Of a DNA stretch of 64,000 nucleotides, positions 7,990 to 19,736 are shown piece after piece. Source of the stretch: Diogma glabrata (Eukaryota; Arthropoda; Insecta; Diptera; Cylindrotomidae). The notes below the pieces were generated by a model. The model worked only from the letters and a program-made list of their open reading frames with translations, was not told where the DNA came from and ran no database searches. The stretch is taken from contig OY856186.1 in the NCBI GenBank assembly GCA_963693315.1, forward strand, positions 305,986,661 through 306,050,660, given 5' to 3'. The position numbers and the translations under genes are program-made. The stretch's first letter is position 1. Every line of letters begins with the position of its first letter.

Positions 7990-10038
7990 CAACAATATTT
8001 ATCTTAGCAATATTTATCAACCACAAATGGAGGATAAACATGTAACGTCTGGTAATTTTTGAATTGAATAATTAAAACACATTCGCAATATTTCGTAATT
8101 TATTCACAAACATTTCAAGCATTTCCAATATTTCATTTTTCTTTCTTCTCATTAAGAAAATTTTTCATAATTCAATTTTTCTAATACTAAAATTTCCAAA
8201 TTCAAATATAATATCCAAACAACTAAATGAAACAAAAACAAATTATTAAACGCACCCATGAAAAAGAAAGTTGAACGAAAATCTGATTGGTGAATGTTGC
8301 TAGTCTTCGTCTCTTTCAGACACAAAAAAATTATTATAAATGCGAATGGCGACTTTTATATTTGAGTTAGATTATAAGTTTATTTTGTCAAAAATTAAGA
8401 CATTGGTTTTTTTAAAACAAGTTGGTATTGTAATATTTCACTTAAAGATAACAATTTTAATTGTTTTAGCTGAAAATTGTAAGGTTTTTTCTTCCATATT
8501 TTTTTTCTTAAATAAATATGTATAGTGCTAAAATAAAGCTATAAATATAAATAAATTGGTTTTTAAATCATTTAAAACAAAAGCCATATTTGTAATCAAA
8601 CAATTTATTTCAATTACGGTGATAGGCAAAAACTAAATTATACATTGAACAAAGATAAAATAAATATACAGATAAACAGAAATGAGTTCATTTGTATAAT
8701 TGTCGACATTACTGTCACCATTCTCGATAATTGTAGTTTACATGATATGATCAGCATCATAAGAAAAAATCACCTGGCGTTCGAAGTGTTTGTGTAACTT
8801 TGTTATGAAGAATTTTTAAAAATAGTGATGGTTAAATTTTACTAACTGGATTAACCATTAACCTCTCGATGACCAGACAAGCTGAATTTTCCTGTTGGGG
8901 AGAAATTATTAAAGTTTGTTGGATTGGAAGGTTATATATATATATATATTTATCAACGGTATTGGATGAGATTGAATGTTAGAGGTCTAAAAAGGAATAA
9001 GGGAAATACTATAAATTTTTTCAACAAGACACAAGGACGCAAGTCAGAAGATAGTACGGAAGAAAAATTATCGTAAGCGCATTTGTTATTATATTTATTT
9101 ATAAGAATTTTATTATTATAAATTTGTTTTTTTTTCTTTGAGTATTCATTCTAAAATGTTTGGCTAAATAAAAGATTTTAAGAGATTCCCAATTTCTAGG
9201 TTAGTTGTGAAGACATTGGCGCTATCCCGCATTTGATATCTGTTTTCGTATATAATTATATATCATATAAAAGTCCAATATAACAAACAATTGCAAGAAC
9301 TAATATCTAATTTCAATGCTATACACTTCACATTGTCAGAGGAGCAAATAAAATTAATAGAAAATTGTAGCCAGTAATAATGCCCGTATACGTATAAACT
9401 CTGATTAGGGCGAGTAACGGCATCGATTTTCAAAGAGGTTGCACATGCTACTACGAAAAAAGTACCAAAATCATTAATCAAGAGAATTTGCTACCCCAAG
9501 AATTCTATTAAAACAGAAACAACGAAGTATGGAAAAGAGAATGAATAGATTGCTATCAAATCACTGGAGAAGGAGTTTAAATCTACCCACTTGAATTTGC
9601 GGTTGAGTTCAAGTGGGATTATCATCCACAACAACAAATCATACTATTCAGCCACACCAGATGCGATTTGGGATTGCGAATGTTGTGGACATTTTTCCGG
9701 TGGAAGTGAAATGCCCGTTTACGTTAAAAAAAGGTGATTTTGAACTTTATTTAAAATCGAAAGATTGTCCAATCAACAGCAAAATAAATAGCAAGGATAG
9801 TTACGACATGAAAAAACAAAACAAGTACTATTAGCAAGTGCAGCCTCAGAGCTATATATTGAAGTCAAGTTTTGTAATTTTTTATGTATACAGTCCTAAG
9901 AAAACTGTAATGTGCAAAGTTCCAAGTGACACAAATTTCGTGAAAGCAGAAATGATTAAATGCGATGCATTTTACAAAAATATTATTTATCCGGAGCTAT
10001 TAGGCAAATATTTTACTAATAGGAATTTCCAAAAATAA
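7990..10038 (+). pseudogene. YqaJ-type (PD-(D/E)XK) nuclease gene, split by a solo LTR
   Basis: Before the LTR the frame reads YLSNIYQPQMEDKQ and it resumes at 9290 as LQELISNFNAIHFTLSEEQI. Further on come RVTASIFKEV, SLIKRICYP, NKSYYSATPDAIWDC, FPVEVKCPFTLKKGDFELYL and, after a TAG at 9832, QVQPQSYILKSSFVIFYVYS. These are the ordered blocks of YqaJ-like exonucleases: the R(I/V)TAS helix, the ATPD acid, the EVKCP Glu-x-Lys motif and the YYQVQ helix. The TAG replaces the last Tyr of YYYQVQ. Frameshifts at about 9340, 9540 and 9690 further disable it. Relatives occur in viruses and in DNA transposons of animals; this copy lacks a recognisable partner gene nearby. Confidence 0.6.
8041..9285. mobile_element. 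Solo LTR (1.25 kb) with 4-bp target duplication AACA
   Basis: Begins TGTAACGTCTGG and ends AATATAACA, flanked by AACA at 8037-8040 and 9286-9289. It has the family signature TAAGAGATTCCCAAT near 9185 and AAAAGTCCA near 9270. Removing it together with one AACA restores the YqaJ-type frame across the junction. No internal gypsy sequence remains, so it is a solo LTR formed by LTR-LTR recombination. Confidence 0.8.
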
Positions 10039-11490
10039 TATGTAAGTATAATAATATATTTTTTAAATAAAAAACAACTAACTTTTTTATTATTTAATTT
10101 TTAAGGTTGTTATGCCCGCTATTATGTAACCCACTTTACCTTAAATTAACATTCAAAAAAATCGAATTCAACTGATCCACCTTACATATAAGCGGATGTG
10201 TACAACGAAATCAAAAAAAAAAAAATTAAATAAAAACGAATAAAAGAGAGAAAGAACGAATGGTGGGATAGCGGGGAACGAAATGAAAATAAAAAAACAA
10301 GAAATGTTTACCTCAAAAATTTTATTGGGTTTAGCATTTATTAAGTCTCGAGTTTTTGTTGAACATTAAGCTTAGCACAAAATATAAATAATAGATAAAA
10401 AAATTCGGTTTTAAATACATAAATATTATATGAAATTAACATTTAAGTAAAATTGTGTCAATTTAGAGATTCAACAAAAAAATTTGTAATCAATAAAATA
10501 ATAGAAATATTCTATACAGATTTTTTATTGTGTATAAGTCGGGTGATTTTGTGTTCTCTGGGGGTGAAATCATCGAAAGAGCAAGGTTATCGGAGAAGAA
10601 CGGGACTTATACCTTGGTAAGTATTAATGATATTTGTGAGTTGGAGATGGTAGGCGTGCGTGGTGATATTATGGGTGACGCGAAGTGTTCGCCATTTCGA
10701 GCTCTAGAAAGGGCCCCTTCTTAGAAGAGAACATGTAACAAGGTTCATATAAATATATTCATTTTTATAAAATAGTTTAAAGCTCTTATCAGGGCTGTAA
10801 AAAAAGCTCTTATTAGAGCTACTATAAATTAATCAAATGATTAAAAATTAGTATTCATATTCCAAAAAAAAAACTCCTTATCAGAGCTATCACAAAATAG
10901 GCTATTTTTAGAGCTACTATAAGTTAATAATTAAGATAAAAAATATTTATATTTTATTCCAAGATATTTAAAGTTATCACATTCATTTAAATTAAAATAA
11001 AATAGTAAAATAATTCAAATAACAAAATAGGCTCTTATCAGAGCTATCACCAAATATGAATAAGCGCTCATATTTTTTACATAATACATATGCAAATGTG
11101 AAAAAATTTTCATGAAAAACAGACCTATTAAATCTAAACTAATGCATCTCCATCAGACATTACTTATGGCCAAAAACTTTCCTGACAATTGATTAAGTTT
11201 TTGTTTAAGCTAAGAATGGGTTTTCAACAACCATACGTGGAGAGATGTTTTTTAATGACTTTGATAAGCAATTGGATTTACCATTTTCATATCTAAAGCC
11301 GCAATTAGACTATTGCAGAACTTAATTTATTTTGCAAATAATTAAATTTATGCGCCTACTAAGCGCCTAACTTATGCGCCTACTAAGATGAAATAATATT
11401 TAATTTTGTTAGAAGAAAAAATGACAACAAAGGATTATGTTGTATGAAATCATGTTACTATTTCTGTTCGTTAAATTGTCTGCTAAATAC
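10039..11490. repeat. Non-coding stretch with GCTCTTATCAGAGC hairpin repeats (10777-11075)
   Basis: Several degenerate copies of GCTCTTATCAGAGCTATCAC, AAAGCTCTTATTAGAGCTAC and TAGGCTCTTATCAGAGC recur, each a small palindrome (GCTCT...AGAGC). The 65-codon frame at 10530-10724 has no recognised match and is not supported as a gene. The remainder is AT-rich. Confidence 0.5.
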
Positions 11491-11648
11491 AACTCGTCAC
11501 CAAATTATTAGTCGATTATTTTTCAACATTACCACTCATGCCATTTGAGGTTAAAAATTTCCCTCGTGCGCTGCGCGCACTCGGGACCTCAAATGACATT
11601 CGTAATAATAATTATGAAAAATAATCGACCATTATATGACGACTCGTG
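11491..11648. mobile_element. 158-bp palindromic MITE-like element
   Basis: The left arm (CTCGTCA...GTCGATTATTTTTCA...CCATTTGAGGT) is mirrored by the right arm (ACCTCAAATG...TGAAAAATAATCGAC...TGACGACTCG). The arms are about 60 bp with small gaps around a GC-rich centre, GTGCGCTGCGCGCAC. No coding potential and no clear target duplication. Confidence 0.6.
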
Positions 11649-11684
11649 ATATTATATATGACAATTCTGTTCACTTGGAAGTAA

Positions 11685-11857
11685 ATCCAAGAATTTTGAG
11701 ATACTGGAAAAATATTTGTAAAATATAATACAACCATACCATCATCCGCTTCTGTAGAACGTCTTATTAGCATTGCTTTGCAGTTGTTTACTCGCAGAAG
11801 AAATCGTCTTTGTGACGAAATGTTTGAAATATTGCTTTTTGTTAAAAACAAATAACA
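11685..11857 (+). pseudogene. hAT transposase C-terminal fragment
   Basis: The plus frame reads [20 protein letters not shown] followed by [17 protein letters not shown] and a stop. This is the hAT dimerisation domain (SxxxERLFSxAxxxxxxRRNRLxxxxFExLLFxK). The opposite-strand 79-codon frame is its shadow. Only the last 50 or so residues survive. No TIR or TSD could be tied to it. Confidence 0.7.
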
Positions 11858-12182
11858 ATTTATAAATCAATAAATGAATAATCACTAATATATATTAAAA
11901 ATATTTTTTTATAAAAATATATTCAATAAAGTGTTATATATTATAGTTTAGTGATTTACAGTTTAGATAGACGGTTTGTAAGATTGGTGATAAAAATAAA
12001 ACTTTATACAATACAATATTAAATTCGTGTATTTTTATATTCATATAATAGGTATAATTAAAAAATGTTTTTTTATAAAGCGATATTCAATAAAGTGTTT
12101 ATATTATATATTTTTGTACTTTAGCTTATTTGCTTGTTTTATATAATTAAAAGAAAAAATATTAATGCATAAAAAAATATGG

Positions 12183-12390
12183 AGAGAAAAAAAGAACACA
12201 GCAGCAGCACTAACATTTTTGGAATCGACGTCCTCAAGTTCTTCCTCAGACAATGACTACGAAACAGTAAGCGTTTTATTGCAGAACATTGCCTGAAGAA
12301 ATAAAAGGATTAAAAATAGCAATTTTGTGAAGAAATTTGTTTTGAAATTTTCAAATATCGAAGCCCTTATTTCATGAAATCAAAGTAAAT
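12183..12390 (+). pseudogene. Harbinger transposase 2, putative N-terminal piece
   Basis: The frame reads TAAALTFLESTSSSSSSDND and then NFVKKFVLKFSNIEALIS in one decayed stretch. A Ser/Asp-rich start followed by NFVxxxVxxFSxxxF resembles the N-terminus of PIF/Harbinger transposases. Stops interrupt it. It lies upstream of the better preserved central part at 13163, from which it is separated by about 770 bp that may hold an intron and unrelated DNA. Confidence 0.35.
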
Positions 12391-12709
12391 TAATAATTGT
12401 AAAATAATTGGAATGAGATACATAATTGTTACCAATCGTCGTGTTGTTTTTCTCTTGGATTGACATTTGGTTGAAGTTGGTTGCGCACAGTATTTCGTTT
12501 GTTTTTATTTTAGTACATGATTGTTTTAGCACATAATGGGGCTCACGTGATATATTTTTTGCATGACAGTCATCTTGAAAAGTGTAACCTTCTTTTGCAT
12601 TTTCGGCAGCCTTGGTGATAGCATCGTTGATAACATCGTTGAAATCAGAATTGTAATTATTATTATTATTTTTGGATTGTTTGTCTCCAGATAGAACAAG
12701 GTAACTCAT
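12380..12709 (-). CDS. Hypothetical 109-residue ORF, unrecognised
   Basis: Open frame on the minus strand with an Asn-rich segment and the stretch YTFQDDCHAKNISREPHYVL. I do not recognise it. It sits inside Harbinger element 2 on the strand opposite to the transposase, the same relative strand as the MADF/BESS gene in the first Harbinger element, so it could be a decayed accessory gene. That is positional inference only; a chance ORF is equally possible. Confidence 0.2.
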   Translation of the reverse strand: MSYLVLSGDKQSKNNNNNYNSDFNDVINDAITKAAENAKEGYTFQDDCHAKNISREPHYVLKQSCTKIKTNEILCATNFNQMSIQEKNNTTIGNNYVSHSNYFTIINLL

Positions 12710-13162
12710 AGATATGTATTTTATAATTTGTATTAGTTTGTAAATTATTGATGTTCTAATTTGTATTGTTTTGTTTTAATTCAAATAGTTGAGTTCATAT
12801 ATGCAAGATACATTAAAGGATATAGTTTTATTTACTAAGGATATGGTTTTATTTATTAAGGATGAAAACTATACTTAAACTAAAGTATGTATTCGATTTT
12901 ATAAGTATGTCACATGTTAAATGTTTAATAACTATTTATTTTTAAATTTAAGTTTAGACGACATTTCCGCTTACAAAAGGAAACTTACATAAAGTTAACA
13001 AAACTTTTTGAAGAAAGTTCTTATAGTAGTCATCGTGTTTCCAGTAAGGGGCACAAACCCGTCCCATATATATTGATATATGTTGATGTTCTTATGGTAA
13101 TTGAGTATTTTGTAGAAATTATTTTAATTTAATCAAATTAAAATAGAATTTAATTTGCAGGT

Positions 13163-15023
13163 TTGCACAATCTAAAACCAAATAAAAATAGCATCCGGCA
13201 GGTGGCAATATTATTTGGATATTCCGAGTCCAAAACACAAGACATAACACAACAAATTATCATAACTGTCATAGATTTTTTAAATAATATTGCCGGCAAA
13301 ATAATTAATTTTCCGAAATGCACCACTGAAAAGGAAAAACTAGCCACCGAATTTTTTGACGTAGGCAATAAATTACACATTCATTTTAATATGAATGCTT
13401 ATTTTATATTAATACTGAGATTTTTAGGTGTATTTTGTGGAGCACCGAGTAAAATAGACGACTTAAGAATATTTGTAACGTCTGTCCATTTCCAAATTAA
13501 AAACATTTCAATAATTCATTTTCTATAAAATTAAAATTCTAACTCGAATTCAACGATAAAATCATTCAGTAGTAATTATCCTTAACATCTAAATAAAAAA
13601 AAATAAACACACTCACTGAACGAAAGAACGAGTATTAAAGTTGATAGTGCCTATTCATTGAAAAAAACGAAGTACTATATATGCTGTCATGGCTGAATAT
13701 TTGGTTCATTCCATGTTTAATTTTATAAATCAAAACGTTCACCCTAATTTTGGGAATAAAAAAAGAATTAATTACAAAAAAGATTTTCCATGTTTTCTTT
13801 TTTCCTATATTTTTGAAAAAAAAAACATGAACAGTGCAAAAGAAAAATAATAATAATAAAGAATAAATAAAAATATTAATAATAAAATTGCAATGGCTGT
13901 GTTTTTAAATTAAAAAAAGATTCCAAGGTTGTTATTTGAAACAGAAAATACAATTAAATCAATAGAAAAAGACACATTACCCTCTGGGTTTGTTAAATAA
14001 GTTTCCAGTGAATGCTTGGTAGTTTTTTTCTGATTATTAATTAATCTTAGAAGTGAAATAAGGAAACATAAAAAGACATTCTATACTATACTAAAATTTA
14101 AAAGGAAAATTCATAAGAAAAAAAAATTGTCTGTTCTTGCCAGAACAAGAGGAAAAATTTTATAGAACGTGTAACATTTATAATACTATTGCTAAATTAA
14201 TAATAAATTCAAATTCAAGGAAATTGGCTATTTTTTTCCATTCTTACTATCGTATGGATTGGTGGAGTGGTATTGTGAAATATTTTTGGGCCTGTGCTGA
14301 AGGTTATGGATAAGTATACAGAAGCATCATAAAGGCAGGTGATTATTTGAATGTTTTCGCTGAACCTCAATAAAAAGAATTTTATTAAAGCGATTGGATA
14401 TGGAGGACCTTAACAGTCATCAGAATTTAACACAAGTCAGTTTTTTTTAGTATTTTATTTTATTTTAAAATTTCTTTTTTGATAAACATATGTACATGCA
14501 TATATGTATACTTAAATATTATTAGTATTAAAAGATTTACATGTTAGGCTAAAGAAGGTATTAAGAGATTCCAAGTTACAGAGGATCATTGGAGACTATT
14601 CGATTCCGGTAGTTTTTTTTTGTTTTTCTATTTTTGTTTGTATGAAAAGTCCAAGCCAGCAGGAGGCTTACATATTCAAATTGCCTCCATTTGGAAAACA
14701 AATTGACGCAATTTGTGAAGAAAGATTTCACATTATTGGCGATGGTGCATATGAAATAAAAATCTTCCTTTTAACACCATATACAAATTATGAGCGACTG
14801 ACACAAAAAAAGTCTTTAATGACATTTTTGCATCCACAAGTGTCAAAATTGAAAACTTGGCATATTGAAAAAAAGGTTTATTCAATTGCTTCGCCTGGAA
14901 TTCAGGACTGTCGATAATGTGAATAAATTCATAATATCATGTTGTGTGCTACATAATTATTGTATAGATACTAACGATATTTGGGAGGAGGATATTATTA
15001 GAGAGATCAACAATGAAAATTAA
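13163..15023 (+). pseudogene. Harbinger transposase 2, central and C-terminal parts, split by a solo LTR
   Basis: 13163-13473 reads NSIRQVAILFGYSESKTQDI, AGKIINFPKCTTEKEKLATE and FLGVFCGAPSKIDDLRIF. After the LTR (from 14677) it reads KLPPFGKQIDAICEERF, then IIGDGAYEIKIFLLTPY, and in later frames KLRTVDNVNKFIISCCVLHN with a final stop at 15021. GDGAY is the second catalytic acid block of DDE_Tnp_4 (GDSAYP), and CCVLHN is the conserved C-terminal block. Deleting the LTR plus one TATT copy joins the two halves in one frame. The catalytic CIDGTH block reads as divergent sequence (VGNKLHIHF...), so the copy was probably decaying before the LTR landed. Confidence 0.75.
13474..14672. mobile_element. 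Solo LTR (1.2 kb) with target duplication TATT
   Basis: Begins TGTAACGTCTG and ends GGAGGCTTACA, flanked by TATT at 13470-13473 and 14673-14676. Family signatures TTAAGAGATTCC (about 14560) and GAAAAGTCCA (about 14645) are present. It disrupts Harbinger transposase 2. Confidence 0.8.
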
Positions 15024-17290
15024 GAAAACAACAGTTTGGATACTGTTCGCGTAAAGTAATTTCCCTGTAAAGAAAAAAGTAATTAAACTAGATACTAATA
15101 AATTGAAAATATACTTATTGTTTTATATTATCCTTTGCTGGAATGCAGAAATCTTCCAAACTTGATTCACATTCCTAAAAGAAGTAAAAGTCAAAACATT
15201 AGTGATAGTAATTCAAAATAATAATAATGTAATTTAATTCAAAATAATAATAACGTAATTTAATTCAAAATAATAATAATGCAATTTAATTCAAAATAAT
15301 AATAATGTAATTTAATTCAAAATAATAATATTTAATTAAGTTTAACTTACTTGAAAATGTTATTGTTATTGTTCATTTCAGCGATACGTCAGTTTGACAA
15401 CAATATGTTCCCCTCAATATTGGAGACATTTAACTTGGCTGCATTCAGTAGTTTTTTTTAGTATTTAACCTATTGAGTGTGGAATGTATTGTTGTTGGAT
15501 AATCTCATTGAATAAATATCTAAGGAAGAGTAACTAGACTTTTTGAGTGAAGCATCTAATTTGTAGTATTGGTGCGTTTGATGGTGTTTGAATTTAATCG
15601 TAGGGTGGTACTGTGTATAATTTGTATATAGTTACACAAACATAACTTAGGTGGCAGCATGAACTGTTCTTTGAAATAAGTAGATTTTATTCAAAATTTT
15701 ATTTATTTCTCGTTTAAACTAATCGTTATTTTAGGAAAAATTTGTCTTAAAATGTATTTTTACCCGTTTCCTACTTAAATAAAAGATAATAAATAAGTCA
15801 TATATTTTGTTGATTTTATTTTAATAATTTTTTTCTCGATATTTTTAAACATTAAATACATAAAAAAAAAATTGTGTGCTATCATCTTCAGCAATAGTAT
15901 CACACTAACAACAGTCTAACATCATTACCAGCAATGCAAATGAACACATCTTTACGAATACAGATTTGTAATGCTGTCCTCTAAGCAAATATTTTTATTT
16001 AACTACAAAACTTTTATGAACCAACTTCTATAAAAAAACTTATCTAAAATCTCTATCGTATTCAGTCTTTTCTAACAATTGCCATTTTTTGAATATAACG
16101 AAATTGGCATAGGTTGAAAATACTCCAAAGTACCTTTAAACCCACTTTAAAGGATGACTGTTCCTAATTATTGACGAAATTAGCTTGAACTGTCTATTGG
16201 TTTAAAAATTCGATTTTAATTTATGTTTATAACCATACTTCGACTAATAAACTAATAATAAATGTATAAACATCGTAGATAAATTGAAAATCCTTATGGG
16301 TATATATGTTTGAACAATATATTTCACTATTAAAAATTCTAGATCAAATCCGTTTAAACTTTAAATCATATTCAAATTCATATTTTTTACACACACTTTT
16401 CATAACAAACAATGACTTTATACAATCCCTGTGAATGGGCGTGTCTAACAAAATTGTTTTGACATTTTGGCAAACTAGCATTTGAGAAATTAAGTAAAAT
16501 ATTAGATTAGAAAATAATTAATTTTGTGACACAAACTTATTGTAAATATATTAAAAATATATACTAAATTGTTTTTTTAAACATTTTTTATAAAAATGTC
16601 CTTATCTGATAATTGTAATTTTAGCAGCAAAATGCTTTGGAATGTTGACAATTTTTTTACATGTTTTGATGCAGCACGCCATTTTTATGAATAAATAACT
16701 GTATAAACACAAGTTATTGTTGTAAAAAAAACAGTTTAAATACTAATTTGTATAAAACTGAACTACAATTCAATACTTTAAGAACAAAATACAGAAAAAA
16801 ACTCTTTAGTTTGTTTTGAAATACGACGTAAACAAATGAAATGACATTGACAGATTGGCAAACTTAACAAAAAATTAAAAAAAAAATGCTTCACCGATTA
16901 TTTGTGTACGTACACGTAGCGACACTTCCTTATATATTTATTCAATGGATAATCTACACTGACAAATTTTTAGTATATAAGCTAGACATTTTTGATACAG
17001 TTTCTCTTGCTCTTCTTCATATATATTTTAGCGAACAAGCATTCTTCGTTTTAATTTTTATTTTTTGTATATAGTCGCTTTGACTTTAGTAATGTGCACA
17101 TAAAATTAAAGTTTTTAATTAAAAATATAAAGATAAAAATAAAGATCTTGTGATTAATGTTTGAAAACCTTTGAGTTTTTATTTTTTGGTTTTCGATAAG
17201 GATTGAGTGGTGTAATGAAAGACTCAGTCCATAACTAGTTAAGCAAAAATGTTCTAAATGGAAAAAATGCGAGTCGCGTCGTAGCTGCCG
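15024..17290. repeat. Non-coding stretch with a 26-bp tandem repeat (15210-15338)
   Basis: About five units of AATTCAAAATAATAATAATG plus TAATTT run in tandem with single-base differences (TG/CG/GC). The rest is AT-rich without credible ORFs. Confidence 0.7.
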
Positions 17291-17560
17291 CCCGTAAATA
17301 CGACATGTTAGGTGATATAGAATCATCATCTTCAGATTACATCATCATCATCCAGTAAATACGACATGTTAAGCTATATATAATATAGTATATCAGTTAT
17401 TCTTCAGATTATATCATCATCAGCTACATATACGCCATGTTAGGCGATATGTAATATATTATATAAGTTGTTCATCAAGTTATTCGTCGAATATATCAGT
17501 TGTTTATCAAATTACATCATTGTCTACCAATATATGCCATGTTAGGCGATATATAATATA
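17290..17560. repeat. Four degenerate repeats of a CATGTTAGGCGATAT motif
   Basis: The motif TACGCCATGTTAGGCGATAT, with variants, occurs near 17298, 17358, 17428 and 17535, separated by ATCATCATC-rich spacers of 50-105 bp. It directly precedes a 77-codon open frame. Whether it is decayed coding repeat or a satellite-like array cannot be decided. Confidence 0.5.
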
Positions 17561-17583
17561 TATTACATCAGTAATCATCTAAT

Positions 17584-17817
17584 GTGCGTTATAAGGCACG
17601 AAATACAAACTTTCAATCACCACAACGTGTCGTTTCATCAATCGTCAATATAAATGCTATCCAACATGTTGGGCCTCTGGCTCGTCAATTAACAACATCA
17701 ATAAATCAAATACAGTCCACTGCCAAGCTAGAGGCGTCAACAGATACATCAGCTCGCACAATTCATCTGCGTAGTTTGGGTGTGATAAAAAGGGACAAAA
17801 TTACCGATGCTATCTAG
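17584..17817 (+). CDS. Hypothetical ORF, unrecognised
   Basis: 77-codon frame containing QRVVSSIVNINAIQHVGPLA and ARTIHLRSLGVIKRDKITDA. Codon composition is less AT-biased than the surroundings, so it may be a real coding remnant. No family recognised; the frame may be a final exon, since it continues upstream into ATCATC-rich repeats. Confidence 0.25.
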   Translation: MRYKARNTNFQSPQRVVSSIVNINAIQHVGPLARQLTTSINQIQSTAKLEASTDTSARTIHLRSLGVIKRDKITDAI

Positions 17818-18234
17818 TTGTTTAAAGTTTTATGAAAACAATTTTTTTAGAACATAATATTTTATTTATAAAATATATAAAATGTACGTTTTTTAAATCA
17901 AAATATATATAATATAGAAATTTGCCATCTAGAAATAATTTATTTACTTGAAGTGTGGTTTTGATAAACATTGAATTTTTTTTATATTATAATATAAATA
18001 AATTAACGAAAGTTAAATAAATATGAATTAAACAAAATTAATTTTAAAAGAAATAACGAATATTTTAAAAACCGCATCAACAATATGGAGCATGTTAAGC
18101 TTTAATTGCAAGTGCAAAACCTTACCCAACCAGTGGAACAACATGAACAAAATTTAAGTAATATACACCAAACGAAATTCGAGTTAACAAAGGATTAAAT
18201 ACTTTTTTCGACAACAGTAGAAAATGTAGAAAGT

Positions 18235-18366
18235 TCTGGAGAAAATAAGTTTAAAGAAATTACTTCATAATAAAATGCATGTCAACGTCAAGGCAAGATA
18301 GATCTGGAGAAAATAAGTTTAAAGAAATTACTTCATAATAAAATGCATGTCAACGTCAAGGCAAAG
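18235..18366. repeat. Tandem duplication of 68 bp
   Basis: TCTGGAGAAAATAAGTTTAA and the next 40 or so bases occur twice in tandem, 68 bp apart, with no visible differences over the repeated part. A recent slippage or unequal exchange is likely. Confidence 0.85.
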
Positions 18367-18400
18367 GACGCAATACAAATTGAAATTTAATAAGAGATCA

Positions 18401-18561
18401 GGGTGGTTATTTTGTAGTGTTATCTCACTAGGTGAGATAAAAAGTGAGATAAAATATTTGTTTTTGATCGATTATATTAGATAAAAGAAATCATTTAAAC
18501 ATAATTTTTTTATCTCACTATTTATCTCACCTAGTGAGATAACACTATAAAATAACCACCC
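18401..18561. mobile_element. 161-bp palindromic MITE (TIR GGGTGGTTATTTT)
   Basis: The left arm starts GGGTGGTTATTTTGTAGTG and contains ATCTCACTAGGTGAGAT. The right arm is its close reverse complement ending ATAACCACCC. Nested small palindromes give repeated GTGAGATAA. No clear target duplication. The termini resemble the inverted ends at 24092 and 49632. Confidence 0.75.
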
Positions 18562-19736
18562 AGGAATCCATAGAGGTTATTGATCGTTAAGCAAATTTTC
18601 GTTCAAAAAACAAACGCTCCAACTTACTCTCTTAAGAACAGATCGAGTTTGATGAAACTTGTGTTTAACTTTTTTTCATAACGCTTAAGCTTATAATAAG
18701 AAGAAAATTAAACAAAATAATTCCGGCAAAGGAGTGCAATCGTAACAGCCTTACCAATCACCTAGCTGTGTTTTTTTTACAATATGTACACGTTTTACGT
18801 TTAGGAGAAATGAACTGTGCTATTTGTTCTATACATATTTACATATTTAAATTTTCTTTGTTTTCTTTTTTTCTAGGTTAGCCTAGAAAGCAAAATTTAG
18901 CCTTACAGATTTACTAATATAAATAAAAATAATATTTATACACCTTAAAATTATATGTTGAGGTGATGCAAGTTGTGGTGCTGCTAGGATGCTTTAACAT
19001 TTCTTCCATCCGTTCAACTAAAACGCTTTTATCTGCTTTCGATGTATTGTAACAGCTGCTGATTTATGACATTTTCTTTGAATGACACCGATTGCGTTGG
19101 TGTATTTTCAAGTTTTACTATTGTTATCCGCTGTATTCATATAATGTTACACTTTGCCATAATTTCCACCGTTTATGTCTACCCAATCTCAAACTTTCAC
19201 TATTTTCATTTGATTTCAAGAACTTATGTTTTGAATTTTGTACTGGAAAAGATTATCTTCATTTTCAATCAGTTAGCTGCTTTGGTTTCACAAATTTTAC
19301 TGTCTTTTTTCAATCCATTTATTCTTAATCAAATTATATCAACTGAAATTCTTTCATCATGCTCGATAATTATAATTACCACTTCTGGGTCGATTTCAAT
19401 AATAAATAGTTGATCATTCTGGTAACTGTTAAGTTAAATTCTTATGAATTAACTTTATACTCGTATCGATGTCGTTCAAATTTATCAACAGCTTAACATT
19501 TATGGCATATTGTGACATCTAATAAAAATCTGAATGTCAAACGGTAGGTGTATTAAAAATATTTTTTGCTACAAGTATAAATTTACTGGCAATCGTAATC
19601 ACAGATTTACCAAACCACAAATTAAGTGAACAATTGAACCAATGGAAGAAATGTTGATATTTCTGTTCTAATCACATAAGCTGGATATTTTTGACATGTT
19701 TGGTGATTGACCTCTACGCTCTTCAATATTACCATT
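18562..19736. other. No supported gene
   Basis: The 115-codon frame at 19066-19413 is rich in Phe/Ile as expected for AT-rich DNA and resembles no family I know. Nothing else stands out. Confidence 0.4.

Noticed and set aside
10530..10724. 64-codon ORF with GGEIIERARLSEKNG
   Set aside because: No recognisable family, no flanking gene structure, low support.
15210..15338. Possible CRISPR-like array (regular short repeats)
   Set aside because: Contiguous 26-bp units with no unique spacers in a eukaryotic context; an ordinary tandem repeat.
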